Source of the DNA: Lachnospiraceae bacterium
GTDB lineage: Bacteria; Bacillota_A; Clostridia; Lachnospirales; Lachnospiraceae
Length of the DNA stretch: 64,000 nt
Assembly: GCA_024690425.1 (NCBI GenBank)
Contig: JAILCT010000265.1
Location: 1 to 64,000 of the forward strand
Direction of reading: 5' to 3'
Shown here: positions 1 through 8,262 of the stretch, piece after piece
How positions within the stretch are numbered: the first letter of the stretch is position 1
Layout: every line of letters starts with the position of its first letter
Notes under the pieces: generated by a model
Database searches by the model: none
Seen by the model: only the letters and a program-made list of their open reading frames with translations
Told to the model about the DNA's origin: nothing
Translations under genes and position numbers: made by a program

Positions 1-18
1 ATAGTATCCTGTATTTAG
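1..18 (+). other. possible 3' tail of an upstream gene
   Basis: Frame 1 is open from the window edge to a TAG at 16-18, followed 19 nt later by the start of the folate gene. This may be the end of an upstream folate-pathway gene, but six codons cannot identify it. Another frame stays open to base 50, so the assignment is weak. Confidence 0.25.
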
Positions 19-36
19 AACAGGACCGGAGGGATC

Positions 37-864
37 ATGGACTGTATTGAGATAAAAAACCTGGAAGTATTCGGACATCACGGTGTGTTTGAAGAAGAGA
101 ATAAGCTCGGTCAGAAATTCGTTGTCTGTTGTGAACTCTACCTTGACATAAGACCTGCCGGGATAAGTGATGATCTTGCCCTGTCAGTACATTACGGTGA
201 GGTGTGTAAGTTCATAAATGATTTTATGATCAATAAGACTTATTATCTCATTGAGGCGGTTGCCGAAGACATGGCCAAGGAGCTGCTTCTTAAGTTCAGG
301 AAGGTGAGAAGCATTAAGCTCAAGATAAAGAAGCCGTGGGCACCAATAGGCCTTCCGATCGAAGAAGTGTCAGTCACTATAGAGCGGGGATGGCATGATG
401 CATATATTTCGGTAGGATCCAATATGGGTAATAAAAGGGATAATATCGAAGCTGCAGTAAAGAGGCTTAAGGCAGATGATGACATTCTTCTCATAAAGGA
501 ATCGGAACTCATAGAGACGAAGCCTTATGGTTATAAGGATCAGGATGACTTTCTGAATGGGGCTCTTTATATCAAGACCCTCTATACACCTTCGGAGCTT
601 CTTAAATGCCTTAATGAGATAGAGACCCTGGGAAACAGGGAGAGAAATATAAAATGGGGGCCCAGGACCATAGACCTTGATATCCTTATCTATGATGATC
701 TTGTGATCGATACGGATGATCTTACGATACCACATGAAGACATGCATAACAGGGAATTCGTATTGGGCCCGTTAAATGAAATAGCACCGAATTTAAGGCA
801 TCCGGTGCTGAATAAGACGGTAAAGCAGCTTCTTGAAAGTCTTGAAAGGCTCAGTTCCCAGTGA
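37..864 (+). CDS. folBK: bifunctional dihydroneopterin aldolase / HPPK (FolB-FolK fusion)
   Basis: This cytoplasmic enzyme would carry out two consecutive steps of folate synthesis: retro-aldol cleavage of dihydroneopterin, then pyrophosphorylation of 6-hydroxymethyl-dihydropterin. Residues 1-115 are FolB-like, with the HHGVFEEE segment near residue 14 and EEVSVTIER near residue 108. Residues 122-270 are HPPK-like, with VGSNMGNKRDNI near the domain start, the signature GPRTIDLDILIYDD and IPHEDMHNREFVL. The 275-residue length equals the sum of the two usual proteins, so the fusion looks intact. A GGAGGG ribosome site lies 7 nt upstream of the ATG. Its 3' end overlaps the convergent gene by 14 bp. 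Being first in the window, it may be the tail of a folate operon. Confidence 0.93.
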   Translation: MDCIEIKNLEVFGHHGVFEEENKLGQKFVVCCELYLDIRPAGISDDLALSVHYGEVCKFINDFMINKTYYLIEAVAEDMAKELLLKFRKVRSIKLKIKKPWAPIGLPIEEVSVTIERGWHDAYISVGSNMGNKRDNIEAAVKRLKADDDILLIKESELIETKPYGYKDQDDFLNGALYIKTLYTPSELLKCLNEIETLGNRERNIKWGPRTIDLDILIYDDLVIDTDDLTIPHEDMHNREFVLGPLNEIAPNLRHPVLNKTVKQLLESLERLSSQ

Positions 865-1924
865 AGAATGAAGGCCCCTTGACCTTCTCGTCGATAACTT
901 CGGGAACAAAGGCTTCAGGTCTCGGGCTTCCGGTAGTGCTTACGCGGAAGAGATTGGTCGGTTCCTTGTATGCGTGGAAGTAGGTATATGTATCAGTCAT
1001 ATTTATGTTCTGATAATTGCCGATCGCTATGACGGTAGGATCCGATCCGTCTGTTGCCATTCTGATAAGGGCGGGAGTGTCCTTGTCATTACGCTGATAG
1101 AATATAACTCCGCCGAGAACATTAAATGCATCAACCCTGTCCTCGGTCAGCTTCTCAACAACACGGTTCCTTAAGTCGAACCTGCAGAGAGGATAATCAT
1201 CACCTATTCCAATATAGTAGATATAATCTCCCGAATAGACCGGATTGTACATGCGTTCATTTAAAAAGAGAGAAGCAGTAAGTGTCTTGGTATCAAACAT
1301 ATTGAGGAGGAAGTAGTCATCCTGGTCGGGGAAAAAGATGTTGCTGCCTATAACACAGCAGGGATTGACGATCTTCTTACATACTTCTTCCTTATCGGTT
1401 CCGTTGATCGTACAGCGGTACAGAGTCATGCCTTTTTCATTATCATAATGCTGATAATATACATAATTGTCGATAACTATAACCTGGCCGGCCACGGTCC
1501 TGTCAAAGCCCTTGGTCTCGCCGCGGCTTCCCTTCTTGAGACGGTATATTCCGTGAGTCTCGGCAGTAAAGCCATATACCATATCCGTTTCCGTATCCAC
1601 CTGATTGTAATACAGATAATCACCGGCAACATTTATATACTTGGCAGGCATATGGAGAACCTTCTTCTGGTTACTGCCGTCAAGATCCATTGAATATATG
1701 CAGAAATTGTCAAGGGGATTGGAAAAATATACCGTATTGCCGTCCTGGCAGAAGAGTCCTTCATTGTTGAGGTTACCGCCCGTGTTGCCTATGGTACCGG
1801 GAGGATTGTCCTTGACCATCATCTTCTTGTCAACAAAGGAAACAAGCCAGATGATAAGGCCTATAGCGGCCAGAAACGATATGATGAGGATAGCATTTTT
1901 GGCTGTCTTTTTCTTGCGTGCCAT
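851..1924 (-). CDS. membrane-anchored DUF5050-like beta-propeller protein
   Basis: 357 residues. The N-terminus is basic (MARKKKTAKN) and is followed by one hydrophobic helix at about residues 11-30, so the rest is predicted outside the cell. The body is built of repeats of the type YYFSNPLDN-YSMDLDGS and YYQVDT-YRLKKG, which match DUF5050-type 'display' propellers with paired tyrosines and a following D/N-G turn. Function is unknown; such proteins may sense or bind wall or secreted components. I chose the ATG at 1924 because AAGGGGGC lies a proper distance upstream; an in-frame start 13 codons earlier has no such site. The gene ends 14 bp inside folBK, on the opposite strand, with no terminator between. 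Confidence 0.75.
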   Translation of the reverse strand: MARKKKTAKNAILIISFLAAIGLIIWLVSFVDKKMMVKDNPPGTIGNTGGNLNNEGLFCQDGNTVYFSNPLDNFCIYSMDLDGSNQKKVLHMPAKYINVAGDYLYYNQVDTETDMVYGFTAETHGIYRLKKGSRGETKGFDRTVAGQVIVIDNYVYYQHYDNEKGMTLYRCTINGTDKEEVCKKIVNPCCVIGSNIFFPDQDDYFLLNMFDTKTLTASLFLNERMYNPVYSGDYIYYIGIGDDYPLCRFDLRNRVVEKLTEDRVDAFNVLGGVIFYQRNDKDTPALIRMATDGSDPTVIAIGNYQNINMTDTYTYFHAYKEPTNLFRVSTTGSPRPEAFVPEVIDEKVKGPSFFTGN

Positions 1925-1966
1925 AGGATAGCCCCCTTTCCTTATAAATATGATTCTCCCCATCTT

Positions 1967-2010
1967 TATTATAACATATACGGATAAATATGTTATAATC
2001 TTTTTATAAT
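1967..2010. promoter_or_regulatory. divergent promoter pair inside an 11-bp inverted repeat
   Basis: TTATAACATAT at 1969-1979 and ATATGTTATAA at 1988-1998 form a perfect inverted repeat with an 8-nt spacer. Each arm contains an extended -10 of the form TGTTATAAT, one per strand: minus strand at about 1968-1973, plus strand at 1994-1999. A second plus-strand TATAAT lies at 2005-2010. The minus promoter would serve the DUF5050-like gene and the plus promoters the DUF815 gene. The -35 region of each falls on the -10 of the other, so they could exclude one another. Confidence 0.55.
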
Positions 2011-2029
2011 ATAAAAGCGGAGGAAAGCC

Positions 2030-3397
2030 ATGTTCAGAAACCGTGAATTACTGCTATACAGAAATTTTAAGAGGAGCGATATCCTCGATGATATGTCACG
2101 GCTTGTATACGAATTTGAATGCGGATATGATGACGAGGAGCATGAGGATTTCAGGGCTCTGCTCTTTGATATAGTAGCAAGGCTTGTTGAACTGGCTACT
2201 GACCATGGTTATCATGGTAACCTGTGGCATATGTATCTTACCTACCTGCTTGCGAATAATGAGAATTCATACTCAATGGCCGCAGAATTTCGCGGCAATG
2301 TTCCCGGAACCATCAACGAAATAGCCTTACATGATTTTATGATCTTTAAGGAAATGTTTGATTATGATTTTACACCTGTGTCAGAGTCCCTGAGTGCAGA
2401 GTGTATTTCGGCCATACTTGATTACGAAGGTGTTGATGATGCCGGCAAGATATTCAACAAACGGGTAAGGGACCGCATATGTGAGCTGAGTGTTTCGCTT
2501 GGGGAAGCTCCCACGGCCCAGGTGTTCATGGATACATTGACTGAGTTTTACAAGTACTTCGGTGTCGGTAAGTTCGGACTTCATAAGGCGTTCAGGGTAG
2601 AACACAACAGGAAGGACGAGGTTGTGATAAGGCCGATAACCAACATAGCCCACGTGTATCTTGAGGACCTTGTGGGTTACGAAACGGCCAAGCAGAAGCT
2701 GATAGAGAACACGGAAGCATTTGTTGAGGGAAGGCGAGCCAACAACTGTCTTCTTTTCGGAGATGCCGGAACAGGCAAGTCGAGTGCGATAAAGGGAATA
2801 CTTAACAGGTATTACGACAAGGGGCTCAGGATAATTGAGCTTAACAAATATCAGTTCAGGGATATCAATGATGTTATCGCACGTATTAAGACGAGAAATT
2901 ACAAGTTCATCATATATATGGATGACCTGTCATTTGAGGATTTTGAGACGGATTATAAATACTTAAAGGCCGTGATCGAAGGCGGTCTTGAGAAGAAGCC
3001 TTCCAATATTCTCATATATGCGACTTCGAACAGGCGTCATCTTATAAAGGAGACATGGTCAGACAGGGATGATATAAGGGTTGATAACGGTATACACAAG
3101 TCTGACACGATGCAGGAGAAGCTGTCACTGGCTTACAGGTTCGGGGTCTCCATCTACTTCGAGAAGCCCGGTAAAAAGGAATTCCATGAGATAGTAAGGG
3201 TACTGGCTGAACGCAATAATGTGGACATGCCGACAGATGAGCTTCTTGCAGAAGCAGATAAATGGGAACTTGCGCACGGAGGACTGTCCGGAAGAACGGC
3301 TGTACAGTTTATCGATCATATACTGGGGATTTGTCATGAGGGGGTATCGCGAAGCGGTGGAGCCCTAATGACGAAAGAAAAAGGAGATAAAATATGA
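2030..3397 (+). CDS. DUF815 family P-loop ATPase
   Basis: 455 residues, of AAA+ type. The Walker A segment is FGDAGTGKSS near residue 243, and Walker B is FIIYMDDLSFE near residue 302. Then comes the family segment ILIYATSNRRHLI followed by W-x-D-R, which is the DUF815 hallmark (AAA+ sensor 1-like Asn/Thr plus Arg). The first 200 residues are a less conserved helical domain. Substrate is unknown for the family; remodelling of a protein partner is an inference from the AAA+ fold. The start has a good GGAGGAAAG site. The stop overlaps the ppx-like start (ATGA), so the two are translationally coupled, and the run continues into ppk1. This places the ATPase in a polyphosphate cluster. Confidence 0.85.
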   Translation: MFRNRELLLYRNFKRSDILDDMSRLVYEFECGYDDEEHEDFRALLFDIVARLVELATDHGYHGNLWHMYLTYLLANNENSYSMAAEFRGNVPGTINEIALHDFMIFKEMFDYDFTPVSESLSAECISAILDYEGVDDAGKIFNKRVRDRICELSVSLGEAPTAQVFMDTLTEFYKYFGVGKFGLHKAFRVEHNRKDEVVIRPITNIAHVYLEDLVGYETAKQKLIENTEAFVEGRRANNCLLFGDAGTGKSSAIKGILNRYYDKGLRIIELNKYQFRDINDVIARIKTRNYKFIIYMDDLSFEDFETDYKYLKAVIEGGLEKKPSNILIYATSNRRHLIKETWSDRDDIRVDNGIHKSDTMQEKLSLAYRFGVSIYFEKPGKKEFHEIVRVLAERNNVDMPTDELLAEADKWELAHGGLSGRTAVQFIDHILGICHEGVSRSGGALMTKEKGDKI

Positions 3398-4935
3398 TGA
3401 AGTGCTTCGCCGCAATTGATGTCGGTTCATACGAAGTTGCAATGAAGATCTTCGAGATTTCGACGGGTAAGGGCATAAAACAGATAGACCATATCCGCCA
3501 CAGGATCGAGCTGGGAACTGATACCTACCACACAGGCAAGGTCAGTCCTGCGAGGATGGATGAACTGTGTGACTGTTTATCCAAGTTCGATAAGATTCTC
3601 AAGTCATATAAGGTCGATGCCTACAAGGCTTACGGAACGAGTGCCATAAGGGAGACCGACAACACGACCGTGGTCATCGAACAGATCAAGCTCCGTACAG
3701 GCATAAAGGTAGAAGTGTTAAGCAATTCAGAGCAGCGCTTCATGCACTACAAGGCTGTGGCATCGAGGGGAGCTATCTTTAATGAGATGATGAAGAAGTC
3801 CTGCGCTATAGTGGATATCGGAGGCGGAAGCATACAGATATCCCTGTTTGAGAAGGATGCTCTTGTGACCACGCAGAATATAAGGCTTGGCGTACTCAGG
3901 GTAAAGGATATGCTCTCATCCCTTCAGGCAAGAACAACTGACTATGTACAGCTTCTGGGTGAGCTTATAGATAACCAGTTGGAGTCATTCAGGAGCCTGT
4001 ATCTCGGAGACCGCAAGATATGCAATATAATCGTTGTGGATGATTACATCTCAAGGGCAATGAAGTCGATAAGGATTAAGGATGACGTTGTATCCTACGA
4101 CGAATTCAGGGAATTGATCGGAACATATCGTAACAAACCTGTTGAGTATATCGCCGGAGCGATGAGCATGGATGAAGAAAGCGCCGTTCTGCTTCCCCAG
4201 TCGATAATTCTTCTTGATAAGATTGCCGATATGATGGGTGCCGTAACCCTGTGGGTTCCCGGTGTTTCGCTTTCAGACGGTATTGCCTATGAATATGCGG
4301 AGAATAACAAGCTTCTCAGCGTTCCGCATGATTTTGACGAAGATATAATGACTGCTGCCGAGATACTGTGCAAGCGTTACGGAGGAAACATAGAGAGGAA
4401 CAGGCTTGTTGAGGAAGTGGCACTGTCCATATACGATGATACCAGGAAGATACATAAGATGGGCAGAAGGGAGCGGCTCCTGTTAAGGATCGCCGCCATG
4501 CTTGCCGACTGCGGTAAGTATATAAGCCTTGAAGCTGCTGCGGAATGCGGGTATGAGATAATAATGGCCACCGAGATGATCGGTCTTTCTCATGCGGAAC
4601 GTGAGATAATAGCCAATATAGTAAGGTATAACAAAGTGGCTTTCGAATACTATAAGGACAGGTCCTCGCAGACCCTGCTTGATAAGGATTCATATCTTGT
4701 CGTAGCCAAGCTGACCGCTATATTCAGAGTTGCTGATGGAATATGCAGAAGCCATAGGATCAAGTTAAGGGGCATAAAAACAAGTGTTAAGGATGGTGAA
4801 TTTATCATAAACATAGATTCCGATGAGGATTTCACACTTGAGAAGGGATTTTTCTCAAGGAAATCCGATCTTTTTGAGGAAGTATTCGCACTTAAGCCGG
4901 TAATACGTAACAGGAAGAATACCTACGCATTGTGA
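3394..4935 (+). CDS. ppx: Ppx/GppA-family phosphatase with degenerate HD domain
   Basis: 513 residues. The N-terminal half is an actin-like (ASKHA) fold: IDVGSYEVAMKIFE at the start, YGTSAIRETDN, and the phosphate loop AIVDIGGGSIQ near residue 145. This family hydrolyses polyphosphate or pppGpp. The usual SGxEEA loop reads SNSEQR here. The C-terminal half (about 320-500) is HD-like, but the HD motif reads AMLADCGKYI: residue 371 is Ala where a metal-binding His is expected, with Asp372 kept. The start follows AAGGAGATAAAAT and overlaps the DUF815 stop. ppk1 follows 37 nt downstream, so synthesis and breakdown of polyphosphate are probably co-expressed. Whether this copy is catalytic or a sensor is open. 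Confidence 0.87.
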   Translation: MMKCFAAIDVGSYEVAMKIFEISTGKGIKQIDHIRHRIELGTDTYHTGKVSPARMDELCDCLSKFDKILKSYKVDAYKAYGTSAIRETDNTTVVIEQIKLRTGIKVEVLSNSEQRFMHYKAVASRGAIFNEMMKKSCAIVDIGGGSIQISLFEKDALVTTQNIRLGVLRVKDMLSSLQARTTDYVQLLGELIDNQLESFRSLYLGDRKICNIIVVDDYISRAMKSIRIKDDVVSYDEFRELIGTYRNKPVEYIAGAMSMDEESAVLLPQSIILLDKIADMMGAVTLWVPGVSLSDGIAYEYAENNKLLSVPHDFDEDIMTAAEILCKRYGGNIERNRLVEEVALSIYDDTRKIHKMGRRERLLLRIAAMLADCGKYISLEAAAECGYEIIMATEMIGLSHAEREIIANIVRYNKVAFEYYKDRSSQTLLDKDSYLVVAKLTAIFRVADGICRSHRIKLRGIKTSVKDGEFIINIDSDEDFTLEKGFFSRKSDLFEEVFALKPVIRNRKNTYAL

Positions 4936-4971
4936 TCATATAAATCATATGGAATAAGGGAAGGTATAGGG

Positions 4972-7152
4972 ATGGTTAAGGGAAAGAAGATCAAAACGGA
5001 TAAGACTGACAGGATCGATCTTGCCAACAGTGAATATTACTACAACAGGGAGCTTAGCTGGCTGCTCTTTGATGAACGTGTCCTGGAAGAAGCCAGAGAC
5101 AAGTCCAATCCACTTATGGAGAGGCTTAAGTTCTTGAGTATAACAGCCTCCAACCTTGATGAATTCTTTATGATAAGGGTTGCATCGTTAAGGGATATGG
5201 TCAATGCGGGTTATACCAAGGCAGACATAGCGGGTATGTCTCCGGGAAGGCAGCTTGAAAAGATCGGTGAAGCAACGCATAAGCTTGTTGACAGACAGTA
5301 TTCAACCCTTACAAGATCGCTCATGCCGCTCATGGAACAGGAGGGGATCCATCTGATCCTTCAGCATGAGAACCTCACAAAGGAACAGCAGGCATATGTT
5401 GACGATTATTTCATGAAGAATGTATATCCTGTACTCACGCCCATGGCTGTTGATTCTTCAAGGCCTTTCCCGCTTATCAGGAACAGGTCTCTTAACATAG
5501 GTGCCCTTGTATCCAAGAAGAAAAGATCAGGAAGTAAGGGCGGCAACGTTGAGAAGGAATTCGCAACAGTACAGGTTCCTTCCGGAATACCGCGTATCAT
5601 AAGGCTTCCGGGCGACGGTGACAGTGTTATCCTGCTTGAAGAGATCATCGAGCGCAACATGGGCAAGCTGTTCTTAAATTATGATGTCCTGTGCGCACAT
5701 CCCTTCAGGATCATGAGAAATGCCGATCTTACGATAGAAGAAGACGAAGCGGCCGACCTGTTAAAGGAGATCGAGAAGCAGCTTAAGAAGAGGCAGTGGG
5801 GTGAAGTCATCAGGCTTGAAGTATCCGATGATATCGACAAGCGCCTTATGAAGATACTATTAAAGGAATTAAACTGCAGAGAGGAAGCCGTATATAAGAT
5901 ACAGGGTCCTCTTGATCTGACCTTCCTTATGAAGCTGTGCGGAATAGAGGGATATGATCATTTAAGGGATGCACGGTTCGATTCGCAACCGGTTCCTGAA
6001 CTGGCACCTGATAAGGATATTTTCGAAGCCATTAGGAACAAGGACATACTTCTTCATCATCCTTATGAGACCTTCCAGCCTATAGTCGACTTTATAAGAC
6101 AGGCTGCGAGGGATCCCGATGTACTGGCCATTAAGCAGACCCTGTACAGGGTATCGGGACATTCGCCCATCATAGCTGCACTGGCACAGGCGGCAGAAAA
6201 CGGCAAGCAGGTCACGGTCCTTGTGGAACTTAAGGCAAGATTTGATGAAGAGAACAATATCATCTGGGCAAGAATGCTTGAGAAGGCAGGATGTCATGTA
6301 ATATATGGTCTTGTGGGCCTTAAGACCCATAGTAAGATCACCCTTGTTGTAAGGCGTGAGGAAGAGGGCATAAGAAGATATGTGCATCTTGGGACCGGTA
6401 ATTACAATGATTCAACAGCCAAGCTGTATACGGATATAGGACTTCTAACATGCTCTGAACCGATAGGAGAGGATGCTACCGCGGTATTCAACATGCTTTC
6501 GGGATATTCGGAGCCGCTTAACTGGAACAGGTTAAGTGTTGCACCCCTGTGGCTTAAGGACAGGTTCTTAAGCCTTATAAGACGTGAGGCCCATAATGCA
6601 AGATCCGGTAAGAATGCTCATATAATAGCCAAGATCAATTCCCTGTGTGATAAGGACATTATAATAGCCCTGTATGAAGCCTCGATGGCAGGTGTTAAGA
6701 TAGAGCTTATAGTCAGGGGTATATGCTGCCTTAAAACAGGAATACCGGGTATAAGCGAGAATATCTCGGTCCGTTCGGTAGTAGGCCGATTCCTTGAACA
6801 TAGCAGGATATTCTATTTCGAAAATGCGGGACTTCCTGAGCTTTATTGCGGATCTGCCGACTGGATGCCGAGGAACCTTGAAAGAAGAGTGGAAATACTG
6901 TTCCCGATAGAAGAAGCCGACCTTAAAGAGAGGGTTTACCATATTCTTGACGTGATGCTGAGGGATACCCTGAAGGCCAGAGTGATGGATGATGAGGGTG
7001 CATATGTCAAGATCGACAAGAGGGGTAAGGAGCTTCTGTCCTGCCAGGCCGAATTCGTAAGAGAGGCTGTCGAAAAGACTGAAGAAAACAATAAAAAAGT
7101 CAAGAACCTTGCGAATAAGAGGGTTTTCACTCCGGAAACAATGATCGATTAG
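4972..7152 (+). CDS. ppk1: polyphosphate kinase 1
   Basis: 726 residues, normal PPK1 length. It would reversibly polymerise the gamma-phosphate of ATP into polyphosphate. The order is the N domain (NRELSWLLFDERVLEEA near residue 26), the head domain, then two phospholipase-D-like catalytic domains. The autophosphorylated His is expected in GLKTHSK (His453), followed by RRYVHLGTGNYN. The second essential His lies in FLEHSRIFYFEN (His610). These correspond to the two catalytic histidines known from E. coli PPK. It follows ppx in the same direction and precedes a small acidic protein by about 45 nt. No domain is missing. Confidence 0.96.
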   Translation: MVKGKKIKTDKTDRIDLANSEYYYNRELSWLLFDERVLEEARDKSNPLMERLKFLSITASNLDEFFMIRVASLRDMVNAGYTKADIAGMSPGRQLEKIGEATHKLVDRQYSTLTRSLMPLMEQEGIHLILQHENLTKEQQAYVDDYFMKNVYPVLTPMAVDSSRPFPLIRNRSLNIGALVSKKKRSGSKGGNVEKEFATVQVPSGIPRIIRLPGDGDSVILLEEIIERNMGKLFLNYDVLCAHPFRIMRNADLTIEEDEAADLLKEIEKQLKKRQWGEVIRLEVSDDIDKRLMKILLKELNCREEAVYKIQGPLDLTFLMKLCGIEGYDHLRDARFDSQPVPELAPDKDIFEAIRNKDILLHHPYETFQPIVDFIRQAARDPDVLAIKQTLYRVSGHSPIIAALAQAAENGKQVTVLVELKARFDEENNIIWARMLEKAGCHVIYGLVGLKTHSKITLVVRREEEGIRRYVHLGTGNYNDSTAKLYTDIGLLTCSEPIGEDATAVFNMLSGYSEPLNWNRLSVAPLWLKDRFLSLIRREAHNARSGKNAHIIAKINSLCDKDIIIALYEASMAGVKIELIVRGICCLKTGIPGISENISVRSVVGRFLEHSRIFYFENAGLPELYCGSADWMPRNLERRVEILFPIEEADLKERVYHILDVMLRDTLKARVMDDEGAYVKIDKRGKELLSCQAEFVREAVEKTEENNKKVKNLANKRVFTPETMID

Positions 7153-7199
7153 CGTCAAAACCTGTATTTGGGATTTTTTGATCGGAAAGGATGGTGCTT

Positions 7200-7460
7200 A
7201 TGAGAACACAGGAATATGATGACGATGTTTTAAAGGCTTTTCTTGATGCACAGGATCAGCTCTTTGATGAGCCCGTTGCTGAGAGCCTTGCTGAAGCAGA
7301 AGCTTTTCTGGCTGACTGTATGGCTGTGGTCTGTGACACCGAGAAAGAGGTCTATGAGTATTTTGATGAAGAGGGAACAGACCTTGAGGGAGCTGAACTT
7401 GATGATATATGTGAAGTGTTCAGGATCCCGGACGGACGTTATCTTATTGTTGAAGGATAA
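7200..7460 (+). CDS. small acidic hypothetical protein
   Basis: 86 residues, very rich in Asp and Glu, with no Cys motif, signal peptide or membrane segment. I do not recognise a family. An earlier in-frame ATG at 7191 is possible, but GGAAAGGATGG best fits a start at 7200. It lies just after ppk1 on the same strand and is probably co-transcribed. Its last 17 bases overlap the convergent HAD gene. The ORF keeps the acidic bias throughout and has a ribosome site, which supports a real gene. A role in polyphosphate biology would be only a guess from position. Confidence 0.6.
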   Translation: MRTQEYDDDVLKAFLDAQDQLFDEPVAESLAEAEAFLADCMAVVCDTEKEVYEYFDEEGTDLEGAELDDICEVFRIPDGRYLIVEG

Positions 7461-8262
7461 ATTTATTTATGATCTCTTCTATGCCATCGTGGTCATTGTC
7501 GCGTTCAGTGACATAATCCGCGGTGGCTTTTACTTCTTCTGTGGCATTTTTCATTGCTACACCGATACCTGCCGCATCGATCATTGAAATATCATTTTCT
7601 TCATCACCTGCGGCAATTGAATCGGATACAGGTATGTTAAAGCGGCTGCACATATAGGATACTGCCTGTCCCTTGGTGGAACTGGGATTCTCAAATTCAA
7701 GGAGCATGGGATTTGAGAATACAGTTGTCAGCTTCCCTGCACAGTACGGGGCGAGTCGGTCCCTGAAGGCATCAAGAACAGCGTGTGATCCTCTTGATAT
7801 GGCAATAACCTTGATGGGCTCGCTTTTAAGATATGCAGTGACATCATCAACCACAACAGGCGGAACCATGATACCCTTGCAATAGGCACGAAGTTCGGGA
7901 GTATCCTTCTCCGAAACCACATTTACGTCATCATATGTATGGGCATGGATACCTGCAGCGTGTGCTTCATCCAGAATATGACGGACGTACTCCATCCTTA
8001 CAGGAAAGCGTACCAGGGCCCTGTCTTCACTGCAGTCATATATAAGTCCGCCATTATAACTGGCGATGTAATAGCCGTTTCCTGTCCACCCGTAACGCCT
8101 CGATATCTGTATGGCACTCTGTATGGGGCGGCCTGTAGCTATAACAAACTTATGCCCCAGGCTTATCATCTTACTTATGGCCCGAAGGTTGCCCTCGCTT
8201 ATATTCTTATCCGAATCAAGAAGGGTACCGTCAAGGTCGGTAAAAAGAATCTTCGTATCCAT
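7444..8262 (-). CDS. Cof-type HAD-superfamily hydrolase
   Basis: 272 residues. Motif I is FTDLDGTLLDSD near residue 8, with the nucleophile and acid/base aspartates present. Motif II is VIATGRP. Motif IV is AAGDEENDISMIDAAG, followed by GVAMKNA. A cap domain of type C2 lies between about residues 85 and 185. Members dephosphorylate sugar phosphates, FMN or pyridoxal phosphate, and the sequence does not reveal which. The ATG shares bases with the stop codon of the ABC-F gene (TGATG), so the two form a coupled operon. A TTG one codon upstream is possible. The 3' end overlaps the small acidic gene by 17 bp on the other strand. Confidence 0.9.
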   Translation of the reverse strand: MDTKILFTDLDGTLLDSDKNISEGNLRAISKMISLGHKFVIATGRPIQSAIQISRRYGWTGNGYYIASYNGGLIYDCSEDRALVRFPVRMEYVRHILDEAHAAGIHAHTYDDVNVVSEKDTPELRAYCKGIMVPPVVVDDVTAYLKSEPIKVIAISRGSHAVLDAFRDRLAPYCAGKLTTVFSNPMLLEFENPSSTKGQAVSYMCSRFNIPVSDSIAAGDEENDISMIDAAGIGVAMKNATEEVKATADYVTERDNDHDGIEEIINKFILQQ

